Assembly (NCBI RefSeq): GCF_030408815.1
Contig: NZ_CP047355.1
Location: 620,001 to 684,000, forward strand
Direction: 5' to 3'
DNA: 64,000 bases
From: Corynebacterium freiburgense
Lineage (GTDB): Bacteria > Actinomycetota > Actinomycetes > Mycobacteriales > Mycobacteriaceae
The notes below the pieces were generated by a model. That model searched no databases. It saw only the letters and a list, made by a program, of their open reading frames with translations, and was not told the origin of the DNA. Below, piece after piece: positions 8,191 to 16,641 of the stretch. Within the stretch, counting starts at the first letter, position 1. Every line of letters starts with the position of its first letter. The position numbers and the translations under genes were made by a program.

Positions 8191-9282
8191 ATGAATGAAA
8201 TCACATCAGTGGCGAGCAATACAGATGCCGTTATTCTCGTCGGTGGAAAGGGGACTCGTCTACGCCCCCTTACGGTATCCACACCTAAGCCCATGTTGCC
8301 CACCGCTGGTGTGCCTTTTCTTTCACACCTCTTGGCTCGTATTAAGGCAGCCGGGATTACTCACGTGGTGTTAGGAACATCGTTTAAAGCTGAGGTTTTT
8401 GAGGAGTATTTCGGGGACGGTTCGAAATTTGGCCTTGAAATCGAATATGTGGTGGAGGAGGAAGCCCTCGGTACCGGCGGTGGAATCAGAAACGTGTTCG
8501 ATATGCTTCGGCATGACACCGTAATGGTATTTAATGGGGATGTGCTTGGTGGCACGGATCTCACGGCGATCTTAGAAACGCATGTTTCTAAGGAAGCGGA
8601 TGTAACCATGCATCTTGTTCGAGTACCAGACCCACGTGCATTTGGTTGTGTGCCAACGGATAGGGAGGGGCGGGTACAAGCGTTCTTGGAAAAAACTGAA
8701 GATCCTCCCACTGATCAGATTAATGCTGGATGTTATGTATTCCGCCGCGAACTCATCGAATGTATCCCTGCAGGTAGGGCGGTAAGTGTAGAGCGCGAAA
8801 CCTTTCCTAAGTTCCTGGAGGAAGGGCGCCGAGTTTATGGTCATGTAGACCATGCATATTGGCGCGATATGGGGACGCCTAATGATTTTGTTCGCGGCTC
8901 TTCTGACCTAGTTCGAGGCATTGCGTATTCGCCACTTTTAGTGGGACAGACGGGCGAAAGCATTGTTGATGAAACCGCGGGTGTGAAGGATGGTGTGCTG
9001 CTTCTTGGTGGCACAGTTGTGGGCCGAGGAACCGAAATTGGAGCTGGATGTCGGCTCGATGCCACCGTGGTATTTGACGGTGTAACAATTGAACCTGGTG
9101 CGGTGATTGAGAATTCGATTATTGCTTCTGGCGTTCGTATTGGGGCCAATGCACGTATTGCCGATTGCGTAATTGGGGAGGGTGCGCATATTGGTGCACG
9201 GTGCGAATTAGGCAAAGGCATGCGGGTGTGGCCGGGGGTAATTATCCCAGATAATGGGATTCGCTTCTCATCCGATGCTTAA
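8191..9282 (+). CDS. rmlA2: mannose-1-phosphate guanylyltransferase (GDP-mannose pyrophosphorylase)
   Basis: A 363-residue nucleotidyltransferase. The signature GGKGTRLRPLT lies at about residues 17-27, the metal-binding region FNGDVLGG at about 115, and DINAGCYVF-type sequence (QINAGCYVFRREL) at about 177. The C-terminal part, from about residue 265, is a left-handed beta helix of hexapeptide repeats such as VIEN-SIIASGV-RIGANA. The start at ATG 8191 has a GAAAGG box. Despite the rmlA2 name, mycobacterial and corynebacterial members make GDP-mannose for lipomannan, lipoarabinomannan and protein mannosylation; manB and manA are 2-4 kb downstream. Confidence 0.88.
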   Translation: MNEITSVASNTDAVILVGGKGTRLRPLTVSTPKPMLPTAGVPFLSHLLARIKAAGITHVVLGTSFKAEVFEEYFGDGSKFGLEIEYVVEEEALGTGGGIRNVFDMLRHDTVMVFNGDVLGGTDLTAILETHVSKEADVTMHLVRVPDPRAFGCVPTDREGRVQAFLEKTEDPPTDQINAGCYVFRRELIECIPAGRAVSVERETFPKFLEEGRRVYGHVDHAYWRDMGTPNDFVRGSSDLVRGIAYSPLLVGQTGESIVDETAGVKDGVLLLGGTVVGRGTEIGAGCRLDATVVFDGVTIEPGAVIENSIIASGVRIGANARIADCVIGEGAHIGARCELGKGMRVWPGVIIPDNGIRFSSDA

Positions 9283-9451
9283 AGGGGCCTGTGTGTAGTG
9301 GTGGTGGTACATATTGTTATTTAAGCCCCTGAGGCACTATATGTAGTACCCCCGCTGTTTACCCCCTCTATTGTCATTATGTGGCGCAAGTGACTGTTGG
9401 TGAAGAAGTGAAACAGAAATACCTTGAAAATCACACATCTTTTACGGCGGG

Positions 9452-9481
9452 TTGACGATCGCATCGGAAGCAATGTGTAAT
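9452..9481 (+). promoter_or_regulatory. whiB2: candidate sigma-A promoter of whiB2
   Basis: TTGACG (9452-9457), an 18-bp spacer, then TGTAAT (9476-9481), placing transcription start near 9488 and a leader of about 70 bases. The TTG of this -35 box is also the most upstream in-frame start of the gene, one reason to prefer the downstream GTG. The preceding stretch 9283-9451 holds no gene. Confidence 0.4.
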
Positions 9482-9556
9482 CACAACTGTTCATCTTCAC
9501 GCCGTTTATTTAGTGCGGCATGGAAATTAATCAACGGAGAAACTGAGGAGCATAGC

Positions 9557-9868
9557 GTGGAAGATTTCGCTAGCGACGCAACTCTCCGCGACGCCACGGG
9601 CAGTGTGGATAGCTCGGCCCTTACTTTGGACGAGTTGTTTGGCTTTGTGGAGCAGGAGTGGCAGGAACAAGCACTCTGCGCTCAGACTGACCCAGAAGCA
9701 TTCTTCCCAGAAAAGGGGGGATCCACTCGCGAAGCAAAACGTATCTGCCAAGCATGTGCTGTGCGGGACGAATGCCTAGAGTACGCACTGGAACATGACG
9801 AGCGTTTCGGTATATGGGGCGGCCTTTCTGAACGAGAACGCCGTCGCCTTAAGCGTCAGATAGGTTAA
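9557..9868 (+). CDS. whiB2: WhiB2-family iron-sulfur transcription factor (WhcD/WhmD type)
   Basis: WhiB protein of 103 residues from GTG 9557, chosen because GAGGAG lies six bases before it; in-frame starts reach back to TTG 9452. The four [4Fe-4S] cysteines are seen in QALCAQTD, ICQACAVRDEC (C-x2-C-x5-C), followed by the GIWGG turn and the basic tail ERRRLKRQ that contacts sigma-A and DNA. WhiB2/WhmD/WhcD proteins control septation genes. An inverted-repeat terminator follows. In C. glutamicum the same neighbours (rmlA2 upstream, DUF3499 and manB downstream) flank the gene. Confidence 0.9.
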   Translation: MEDFASDATLRDATGSVDSSALTLDELFGFVEQEWQEQALCAQTDPEAFFPEKGGSTREAKRICQACAVRDECLEYALEHDERFGIWGGLSERERRRLKRQIG

Positions 9869-9894
9869 TGTCTAACCCTGTAATTAGTAGTTAG

Positions 9895-9935
9895 TTTTGG
9901 CCCCGGTTACTTTCTAGCGGTAATCGGGGCCAAAA
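9895..9935. terminator. bidirectional terminator between whiB2 and a convergent gene
   Basis: 16-bp stem, TTTTGGCCCCGGTTAC (9895-9910) against GTAATCGGGGCCAAAA (9920-9935), with one G-T wobble and a 9-base loop. The A/T ends of the arms give T tracts on both strands, suiting the convergent genes on either side. Confidence 0.85.
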
Positions 9936-9941
9936 CATGTA

Positions 9942-10394
9942 TTACCAATGATACGAGGGATCAATATCTTGTGGGGATATATTTAAATGGTTCGCCACCA
10001 AGGCAGTAAGTGCAGTGTGAATAAGATTGCGGCGCTCTTCAAGTGTGCGGCTGCGTTGCTCAATTGGGGTTCGAAATAACACAATGCGCGGTCTGGTTGG
10101 TACGCCCCGAGTATTGATTCCAGCGGGAATAACGCGGCCAAGAGGGACGGGGCCATCTGCAAATACTTCGTCGCTTAAGAATTGCACACCGTGTAGCCGC
10201 ATTCGAGGAACCAGGTCAATAGCAATATCTAAGTTGGCTAAAGCCTGTGTATAGCGTTGCTGTAACGGAGCGTATGCATCAAGGACCAGGGCGTCGAAAC
10301 GCTCACTTCGTGTGCGGTATCGCGGAATGGAACGTGGAAACAGTGGGCCACGCACCCCGCGCCCATGGCGATCCCTGGAACTTGTTTTCCGCAT
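9942..10394 (-). CDS. metallopeptidase-family (zincin-like) protein with lost HExxH
   Basis: A 150-residue protein with the actinobacterial family pattern RDRHGRGVRGPLFP, then RSERFDALVLDAYAPL, a central strand pair ending PRIVLFRTPIEQRSR, and a C-terminal helix. Relatives annotated as metallopeptidase family protein (zincin_1 fold) have a VHE-type HExxH zinc helix; here that helix reads NLIHTALTALVANHLNIS, with no HExxH. It is therefore probably inactive or works in another way. It is divergent from the DUF3499 gene, a pairing conserved in actinobacteria. Function unknown. Confidence 0.7.
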   Translation of the reverse strand: MRKTSSRDRHGRGVRGPLFPRSIPRYRTRSERFDALVLDAYAPLQQRYTQALANLDIAIDLVPRMRLHGVQFLSDEVFADGPVPLGRVIPAGINTRGVPTRPRIVLFRTPIEQRSRTLEERRNLIHTALTALVANHLNISPQDIDPSYHW

Positions 10395-10477
10395 AATCCA
10401 ATACTCTATTCATCTCAGCCTAAGAAACCAGTTGGGCACGCCGGAATTAATTCTGGTGGGAAACGGGGTGGCGGGCT

Positions 10478-10505
10478 ACCTAAAGTTCTGCTTTAGGTCT
10501 AGACT
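10478..10505 (+). promoter_or_regulatory. hairpin and likely leaderless promoter of the DUF3499 gene
   Basis: Inverted repeat ACCTAAA (10478-10484) and TTTAGGT (10492-10498), immediately followed by TAGACT (10500-10505), a -10-like box eight bases before GTG 10514. No ribosome-binding site precedes that GTG, which fits a leaderless transcript. The palindrome covers the expected core promoter and could be an operator. Confidence 0.35.
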
Positions 10506-10513
10506 CTGCTTTT

Positions 10514-10960
10514 GTGAGCAATTTCCGACGCTGTTCCCGCCCCGGCTGCGGCAAACCTGCTGTAGCCACCCTCACCTATGCATATTCCGAATCCACTGCA
10601 GTTGTGGGGCCATTAGCCCCAAACAGTGAACCTCATAGTTGGGATCTTTGCGAAGCCCACGCCGCAAGCATTACCGCTCCACTTGGTTGGGAAATGCTGC
10701 GAGTTGACGATATTGAGCATGATGATGCCGACGATGATCTCACCGCCCTCGCAAAGGCTGTCCGCGAGGCAGGGCGTAATGCCAGCGGACTCATCCTGCA
10801 GGAATTCGATGAACACCACGGAAACCCAACCTCACGAGTGCGCAGACAAGAACGTTCCGCACGGAAAACCACTGGTACAAATCACCCAGTGCACCGGCCG
10901 AAAACACCTCCGATTCATCGGAAAGGCCACCTTTTTGTCGTACCCAACACCGAAGACTAA
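10514..10960 (+). CDS. DUF3499 domain protein
   Basis: A 148-residue actinobacterial DUF3499 protein. The N terminus carries a zinc-ribbon-like pattern: CSRPGCGKPAVATLTY with two Cys, and DLCEAHA with Cys-x2-His at about residues 45-48. A middle acidic part (DDIEHDDADDDLTALAKAVREAG) and a basic, low-complexity tail follow. GTG start without an RBS, so probably leaderless. It lies between whiB2 and manB, as in other corynebacteria and mycobacteria. No function is established for the family; the metal-binding suggestion is from the Cys/His spacing. Confidence 0.8.
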   Translation: MSNFRRCSRPGCGKPAVATLTYAYSESTAVVGPLAPNSEPHSWDLCEAHAASITAPLGWEMLRVDDIEHDDADDDLTALAKAVREAGRNASGLILQEFDEHHGNPTSRVRRQERSARKTTGTNHPVHRPKTPPIHRKGHLFVVPNTED

Positions 10961-11026
10961 GGCACGCTCAAACACTCGTGCGTAGAATGCACAGGTAGTG
11001 CTTTTCGCTTACCCAAGGAGTGCTCT

Positions 11027-12403
11027 ATGCGAACCCGTGAATCCGTTGAAGCTGTAATTAAGGCCTATGATGTTCGCGGAATAGTAGGTAATGGTTTCGA
11101 CGCAGAATTCATGCGAGACACAGGTGCGGCATTTGGGCGGCTCATGCGCACCGAGGGAGCAGGCGTGATTGTGGTCGGACACGATATGCGTGATAGTTCC
11201 CCAGAGCTGTCCGCTGCGTTTGCCTCAGGTGCAGCCTCACAAGGGCTTGATGTTATTGCCCTAGGTCTGACCTCAACTGATGAACTCTATTATGCGTCAG
11301 GTGTATTAGAGTGCCCCGGCGCTATGTTTACCGCGAGCCATAACCCTGCCGAATATAACGGTATAAAAATGTGCCGAGCAGGCGCGCGACCAGTCGGGCA
11401 AGAATCTGGACTCAAAACAATTATCGACGATTTAGTAAACGGCGTCCCACTCTGGGATGGGCGCACCGGCACAATAGAAGACCGCGACGTACTACAAAGC
11501 TATGGCGAATTTCTCCGTGGGTTGGTAGACCTACGCAATATCCGGCCCTTAAAGGTTGCTGTAGATGCTGGCAATGGTATGGGTGGATTGACCGTTCCGG
11601 CGGTATTACAGGGGCTACCAATAGCGATCGAGCCGCTCTATTTTGAGCTTGATGGGAATTTTCCAAACCATGAAGCTAATCCGCTGGAACCTAAAAACCT
11701 TGTAGATCTACAACAGTTTGTAGTCGAAACCGGGGCAGATATCGGGCTAGCGTTCGATGGCGATGCTGACCGCTGTTTTGTGGTTGATGAAACCGGGGCA
11801 CCAGTAAGTCCATCGGCGATTTGTGCGATTGTGGCAGAGCGCTATTTAGCGCAGTATCCCGGTGCAACGATTATTCATAATCTCATTACTTCAAAATTTG
11901 TCCCCGAAACAATCATTGCTCACGGCGGGACAGCTGTACGCACCCGCGTTGGGCACTCTTTTATTAAGGCACAAATGGCCGAAACTGGGGCAGTATTCGG
12001 TGGTGAACATTCTGCGCATTACTATTTCACCGAATTTTTTAATGCTGATTCCGGCATGCTTGCTGCAATGCATGTCCTCGCGGCGTTGGGTGGGCAGGAG
12101 CAGCCGCTTTCGAAACTTATGGAGCGCTACAGCCCATACGTGGCATCTGGAGAAATTAACTCTCGGCTTGCGTCCGCACAAGCTCAAGCTGAGCGCACCC
12201 AAGCCGTGCTTGATGCATTTGCTCACCGTACGGAACATGTGGACCACTTAGATGGTGTCACTGTCGAGCTGGTTGGTACACCAGCATGGTTTAATGTGCG
12301 CGCATCCAATACTGAACCATTACTCAGGCTAAATGTTGAGGCTCCCTCTCAGGATGAAGTGGATTCATTGGTAGCCGAAATCTTGGCGATTATTCGGGCT
12401 TGA
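11027..12403 (+). CDS. manB: phosphomannomutase/phosphoglucomutase
   Basis: A 458-residue alpha-D-phosphohexomutase that interconverts mannose-6-phosphate and mannose-1-phosphate. The phosphoserine loop TASHNPAEYNGIK lies at about residues 101-113, the metal loop DGDADRC at about 243-249, the sugar-binding GGEHSAHYYF at about 325, and the C-terminal phosphate-binding loop RASNTEPLLRLN near 425. An AAGGAG box precedes ATG. With manA and the GDP-mannose pyrophosphorylase it supplies mannose for lipoglycans, phosphatidylinositol mannosides and glycoproteins. manB-tobH-manA run in the same direction with gaps of about 10-20 bp. Confidence 0.9.
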   Translation: MRTRESVEAVIKAYDVRGIVGNGFDAEFMRDTGAAFGRLMRTEGAGVIVVGHDMRDSSPELSAAFASGAASQGLDVIALGLTSTDELYYASGVLECPGAMFTASHNPAEYNGIKMCRAGARPVGQESGLKTIIDDLVNGVPLWDGRTGTIEDRDVLQSYGEFLRGLVDLRNIRPLKVAVDAGNGMGGLTVPAVLQGLPIAIEPLYFELDGNFPNHEANPLEPKNLVDLQQFVVETGADIGLAFDGDADRCFVVDETGAPVSPSAICAIVAERYLAQYPGATIIHNLITSKFVPETIIAHGGTAVRTRVGHSFIKAQMAETGAVFGGEHSAHYYFTEFFNADSGMLAAMHVLAALGGQEQPLSKLMERYSPYVASGEINSRLASAQAQAERTQAVLDAFAHRTEHVDHLDGVTVELVGTPAWFNVRASNTEPLLRLNVEAPSQDEVDSLVAEILAIIRA

Positions 12404-12425
12404 TTTTTCACTAGTGTGGGACGGT

Positions 12426-13409
12426 ATGGACCTCTCCTACTCGGATGGCTCACGTTACGATCCGGAAATTGTGCGGTTTTTCGACGTCGCGCACACCGGT
12501 GCTCATGTTCGGGCACTGGCGCAATACATCGAGGCAGGTGAACTCGCTGACCTTGAAGGCATGATGGCCCGCAGCGTTATTCTACTTTCTGAAAGTGCCG
12601 AAGATGCTGCGGTAGCACGGCTAGTGCTCAGCACTCTTCAATCTCCATGCCCAGTGGTAGTTACAGCCGAACTGCCCCTCTACACTGGCCCTTTGGATAT
12701 CCTACTGGTGGCCACTGATGGTTCCTTGCGTGTAGAAGAACGTGCAACAGCTGCTATGAGTGAAGCTATGCGCCGAGGGGCGAGAACTATTTTGGTCCAA
12801 GGGTCGAGTTATTTGCGCGACGAAAGCCCGGCACCTTATATTCCGGTACCGCCAACCGCAGGGCCAGAGCAGAATCCAATTCGGTTAGCATACGCACTAT
12901 TCGCAATACTGCAATCGCTTGCCTTTGATAAGCACCTGGTAGCAGAAGAACTCGAACGAGTTGCCAATGCCATCGATGAAGATCTTTTGGCCTTAAGTCC
13001 CGAGCGTGACACCGATATGAATCCAGCCAGGCAACTTCGTACAGCGGTTGCCGACGCCTGTGTAATACATACCTCAACTCCAGAATTTCAGGCCGCAGCC
13101 GAAGTTATTGCCCGAGTATGGCAGCGTAATGGAATACCGTGCTTTGCCGCCGACGCTACCGTAATGGAATCCGTGAGTGAACGAGTTCCTGATAGCGGCG
13201 ATCTATTCCATGATCCATTCTTGGACTCAGAAGGCTCGATGCTACGCTTAAAGGTTGTTATGTGGGGTGTTGACCATGCCCCTTCGGTTGCATTTGCTAC
13301 CGCGACCTACGCGCAACACTGCCCAGATACTCAATTAGGTCGCTTGGCGACGGCCGCTCGACTCATTGTTCGTGCCCTAGCCGCAGCCGTTTTCGAACTT
13401 CATGAATAG
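12426..13409 (+). CDS. TobH/SIS-like protein between manB and manA
   Basis: A 327-residue protein corresponding by position to M. tuberculosis Rv3256c, labelled TobH or SIS-domain-like. The N-terminal half has VILLSESAEDAAVARLVL and PLDILLVATDGSLRVEERATAAMSEAMRRGA, resembling sugar-isomerase (SIS) folds; the C-terminal half has a second similar region (NGIPCFAADATVMESV). ATG 12426 with GGGAC upstream is preferred over GTG 12414. In the mannose operon it may act on a phosphosugar, but no catalytic motif proves this. The family is conserved in mycolate-containing actinobacteria and uncharacterised. Confidence 0.7.
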   Translation: MDLSYSDGSRYDPEIVRFFDVAHTGAHVRALAQYIEAGELADLEGMMARSVILLSESAEDAAVARLVLSTLQSPCPVVVTAELPLYTGPLDILLVATDGSLRVEERATAAMSEAMRRGARTILVQGSSYLRDESPAPYIPVPPTAGPEQNPIRLAYALFAILQSLAFDKHLVAEELERVANAIDEDLLALSPERDTDMNPARQLRTAVADACVIHTSTPEFQAAAEVIARVWQRNGIPCFAADATVMESVSERVPDSGDLFHDPFLDSEGSMLRLKVVMWGVDHAPSVAFATATYAQHCPDTQLGRLATAARLIVRALAAAVFELHE

Positions 13410-13420
13410 GACGGAACTTC

Positions 13421-14611
13421 GTGGAATTGCTCTCTGGCGTTATTCGCGCCTACCCTTGGGGCTCTCGCACAGCAATCGCAAAATTACGAGGTGAACAGCC
13501 AAGTGCCTCACCTGAAGCAGAACTTTGGTTTGGTGCCCATCCAGGAGGATCCTCGCTACTCAATGGCAAACCACTTATTGATTGCATTGCCGAAGACCCA
13601 GAAAGCATGTTGGGGCCGCGAGTACTAAAGCAATACGGTGAAAATCTACCTTTTTTGCTGAAAATACTCGCGGCGAATGAGCCGTTAAGTCTTCAAGCAC
13701 ACCCATCGCGTGAACAAGCAATCGAAGGATTTGCTCGGGAAAACCAAGCGGGTATTGCGATCCAGGACCCGACGCGAAACTACAAAGACGATAACCATAA
13801 ACCGGAACTTATTGTTGCCCTTACGGAATTTGAGGCGATGGCTGGATTCCGGCCTCTTGCAGAAACCGCAATATTATTCGATGCGCTAGCCTGCCCGGAG
13901 TTGGAACGCTACCGCACGATGCTTATCGGTGCCCCAGCGGACGAGGAAGCTAACCTACGTGCGCTATTTACCACCTGGATCACTATCCCGACAGCTGCAC
14001 GAAACGAACTTATTGGGGCGTTAGTAGATAAAGCACGGGCGCATATTGCTGGCACCTCTGAGCATGGCTGGATTGAGGAAGCATGTAAAAACCTTATTGA
14101 AATTGCGAATATTTATCCTGGAGACGTTGGGGTTTTAGGTGCATTATTACTTAATAAACTCACACTGCAACCTGGTGAAGCAATATACTTAGACGCTGGC
14201 CAATTACATGCATATGTGCGTGGTATGGGTGTAGAGATAATGGCTAATTGTGACAATGTTTTACGTGGTGGTTTAACTTCAAAATACGTTGATGTTCCAG
14301 AGTTAGTAAAAGTACTTAAATTCCAAAGCTTACGAAATATTAAACTCCAAACAGAAATTAAACACGGATGGGTGCATTATCCAGTACCAACTGATGAATT
14401 TACACTGGCATCGGCTCAATTGGTGGCTGGAGAAGAAAAAGCTCTTGAAATCCAAGGCCCCACAATTTTACTTTGTACCAGCGGGAAACTTGTAATCGAA
14501 GATAAGATCCTTATGCCGACAGAGGCTTTATGGGTGCCGGCTCAATGGAATAAGAGTGTTTCTATACAAGGTATAGAGCCATCAAATCAAGTATTTGTCG
14601 CCAGTGTGTAG
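13421..14611 (+). CDS. manA: mannose-6-phosphate isomerase, class I
   Basis: A 396-residue type I phosphomannose isomerase converting fructose-6-phosphate to mannose-6-phosphate. Zinc and active-site residues are seen in SLQAHPSREQA, DDNHKPELIVALTEFEA, LDAGQLHAYVRGMGVEIMA and CDNVLRGGLTSKYVDVPEL. GTG start with AGGACGGA upstream. It is the last gene of the manB-tobH-manA operon and is followed by a strong bidirectional terminator. Confidence 0.92.
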   Translation: MELLSGVIRAYPWGSRTAIAKLRGEQPSASPEAELWFGAHPGGSSLLNGKPLIDCIAEDPESMLGPRVLKQYGENLPFLLKILAANEPLSLQAHPSREQAIEGFARENQAGIAIQDPTRNYKDDNHKPELIVALTEFEAMAGFRPLAETAILFDALACPELERYRTMLIGAPADEEANLRALFTTWITIPTAARNELIGALVDKARAHIAGTSEHGWIEEACKNLIEIANIYPGDVGVLGALLLNKLTLQPGEAIYLDAGQLHAYVRGMGVEIMANCDNVLRGGLTSKYVDVPELVKVLKFQSLRNIKLQTEIKHGWVHYPVPTDEFTLASAQLVAGEEKALEIQGPTILLCTSGKLVIEDKILMPTEALWVPAQWNKSVSIQGIEPSNQVFVASV

Positions 14612-14620
14612 ATACGTAAA

Positions 14621-14652
14621 AATACCCGGCAAGGAACTCCTTGCCGGGTATT
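14621..14652. terminator. bidirectional terminator after manA
   Basis: Perfect 15-bp inverted repeat, AATACCCGGCAAGGA (14621-14635) and TCCTTGCCGGGTATT (14638-14652), flanked by A- and T-rich bases on both sides. It serves the convergent manA and proline-rich protein genes. Confidence 0.92.
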
Positions 14653-14671
14653 TTATATCCACCAATAAAAA

Positions 14672-16027
14672 TTAGATAGTTTCTGGTGTAAACGGTTCTT
14701 GGGGTTCTTCTTCCCTTCGTGCACGTTCTTTATCTTCTTTTTGTTTTCGAGTATCTTTCTCGTCCGTTGACTCTGAACTAGATTCCTCGCTCTTTGATTT
14801 TTCCTTGTCTGTGGATTTCTCTTCAGCTTTGTCTGAGGGTTTTGATGGAATTATATGCTCTAGAAGTGCGAATAATCCGGTAGGTGCGGGTTTAGGCTGT
14901 GCCACGAACACCGCAGCATCTTCATCCTCAATAATGACCTCATGCTCAACTGTTTCCGAAGGACTCGGCTCCGGTTGGTCTGGTTGGGCAGGGGGTTCTT
15001 GAGCATCTGATGTTGCAGGCGGTTGTTCTGTAGGCGATGGCACCTCAGGCTGCTCGGTAACCTCCGGAGGCCCTGGTGGCAATTCTGGAGGTGCCGGTGG
15101 CAGCTGTGGTGGAGCAGGGTTCTCCGTTGTGGTCGGAGCTGGACTTGGCTCTTCAGTTGGACTTGGTGCCGGAGGTTCAGGTATTGGACCTGGCCGAGGA
15201 GGTGTAGGCCGTGGAATTGGTTCCGGTGCAGGTGGCGTTGGCTCGGGCTCTGTCGGGCTTGGAGCAGGTGGCTCTGATGGCTCAGGGCTTGGTTCAGTAG
15301 TCGGCTCCGGAGGCCTTGGTAGATCCGGTTTAGGTAGATCTGGTTTTGGTAGATCTGGCTTCGGAGTTTCCGAAGTGGGTGTTTCAGTACTTGGAGGTTC
15401 CGGAGTAGGTGTCTCGGTGCTTGGCGGCTCTGGGGCAGGCGGGGGCGCCGGTGCAGGAGGCTGTGGTTGCGGAGCTTCCGTAGTTACCGGGGGATTGTCT
15501 GGGGTGGGAGCAGGTCGTGGGTCTTCAGGTTGCTGTGGAACATCAGGACGTGAAGGAGCTGATGTTTGTTGAGGTGCAACAGTATTTGGAATGACCTGCT
15601 GTGGTGGATTGTTTTGAGCGGTCGGCTCGGGGCGCACCGCTGTGCTTGGCTTGCTTGATGTAGTTGAAACAACAGTCATTGCTGTTGTGGTACTCACATT
15701 ATCTGGTTGTGGACGGTACAAACGTGTTGGTGTGTTTGCCGTCCCGGTAGAAATGTGCGCATTGGGGGCTAGAAAAGGATCGCCGCGAAGGGCGGCAATA
15801 ATCGGAGGCAAATCTGTTATGGACGGTGCTGAAGGCATCGTCGAAGCTGGTACAGGTGCTGAGAAGTAGGAGAGTTGGGATTGAGAGGAAGATGTGGTGT
15901 GCTGCATGCCAGCCACAGTTTCTCGTGGCGTGGCCTCAGAAAACTTCCACACAAGAATGCCTATAACCGCTGCGGCAAAGCACCCCGCAGCGACGAAGGC
16001 AAGAAAGCTTTGGGTCTCCGCTTTCAA
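14672..16027 (-). CDS. membrane-anchored proline-rich, low-complexity protein
   Basis: A 451-residue protein with a short cytoplasmic N terminus, one transmembrane segment (about residues 8-28) and a long predicted exported part. Residues about 140-350 are almost entirely Pro, Glu, Thr, Ser and Ala, with repeats such as STETPTPEPP and PKPDL three times in a row (15-bp DNA repeats near 15317-15363). The C-terminal 100 residues are highly charged (Lys/Glu/Ser-rich). No enzymatic domain is visible before the repeats. It may span or coat the wall layer. The repeat region could vary in length between strains. Its GC-skewed antisense strand creates long false frames. Confidence 0.7.
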   Translation of the reverse strand: MKAETQSFLAFVAAGCFAAAVIGILVWKFSEATPRETVAGMQHTTSSSQSQLSYFSAPVPASTMPSAPSITDLPPIIAALRGDPFLAPNAHISTGTANTPTRLYRPQPDNVSTTTAMTVVSTTSSKPSTAVRPEPTAQNNPPQQVIPNTVAPQQTSAPSRPDVPQQPEDPRPAPTPDNPPVTTEAPQPQPPAPAPPPAPEPPSTETPTPEPPSTETPTSETPKPDLPKPDLPKPDLPRPPEPTTEPSPEPSEPPAPSPTEPEPTPPAPEPIPRPTPPRPGPIPEPPAPSPTEEPSPAPTTTENPAPPQLPPAPPELPPGPPEVTEQPEVPSPTEQPPATSDAQEPPAQPDQPEPSPSETVEHEVIIEDEDAAVFVAQPKPAPTGLFALLEHIIPSKPSDKAEEKSTDKEKSKSEESSSESTDEKDTRKQKEDKERARREEEPQEPFTPETI

Positions 16028-16135
16028 CGGCGACTCTCCTCAACTACATTGACAGGTAACAAGCTGGTAACAGCGCTGAGACTAGCACGGCCAGCGAATC
16101 GACCTCAATACCTTTCATCAAAGTAGGGGAATGCC

Positions 16136-16489
16136 ATGGGTGCCTGGGATATGAAAATCTTCGCAGAAGACGTCAATGTTGAGTTTTTGGATGAGCTTTC
16201 AGGCTTGGACAATGAAGACATCGTCGAGGCAATCGAAGATGCTTGCAAATTAGTATTGGGCGGGACCAATGTTTCCGCAGATGATGAGCGAAATGGTTTG
16301 TGTGCTGCGACCATTGCTGCGATTTGGGCTGGTGCTCCGTATTCTGCGGGTGATGTTGTAGATGAATACCCGTTTATTCGCGAACTCTCAGGTTACGGTG
16401 GTGAGGAACTGAATGCCGCTGCTGCTGAAGTGCTGGAACAGTCAGATGTCGAAGATGACCTTGATGTCTATTTGGAGGCGCTTAATTGA
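16136..16489 (+). CDS. DUF4259 domain protein
   Basis: A 117-residue acidic protein matching DUF4259: the N-terminal pattern MGAWDMKIFAEDVNVEFLDE is the family hallmark (Gly-x-Trp then an acidic helix), followed by a helical repeat with NGLCAATIAAIWAG. It is soluble, with no signal peptide. RBS AGGGGAA precedes the ATG. It is divergent from the proline-rich protein, with 108 bp between them. No function is known for the family. Confidence 0.8.
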   Translation: MGAWDMKIFAEDVNVEFLDELSGLDNEDIVEAIEDACKLVLGGTNVSADDERNGLCAATIAAIWAGAPYSAGDVVDEYPFIRELSGYGGEELNAAAAEVLEQSDVEDDLDVYLEALN

Positions 16490-16504
16490 CCGCCATCCAT
16501 AAAG

Positions 16505-16537
16505 TGTGACTTAGCTAACATTGTGATTTTGGTCGCA
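16505..16537 (+). promoter_or_regulatory. sahH: two tandem GlxR-like operators upstream of sahH
   Basis: TGTGA-CTTAGC-TAACA (16505-16520) and TGTGA-TTTTGG-TCGCA (16522-16537), each with one mismatch to TGTGA-N6-TCACA, the site of the cAMP-dependent regulator GlxR. Their centres are 17 bp apart, about 115-130 bp before the sahH start. Each is imperfect, so binding needs testing. Confidence 0.35.
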
Positions 16538-16641
16538 TGGTAGTCACAGCTTTCACTCCTTACCCACTTCCTTAGAAATCTGTTGGAATCGCTACAGTGG
16601 TGGAGGAATGTTTTCTCAACGCCTCAGGAGCACACTTACAC

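Noticed and set aside
15129..15572. Glycine-rich PE_PGRS-like frame on the plus strand.
   Set aside because: It is the antisense of the proline-rich protein gene, which has the signal anchor and coherent start.
16490..16641. SAM or SAH riboswitch before sahH.
   Set aside because: I could not form the expected conserved pseudoknot core from the leader sequence.
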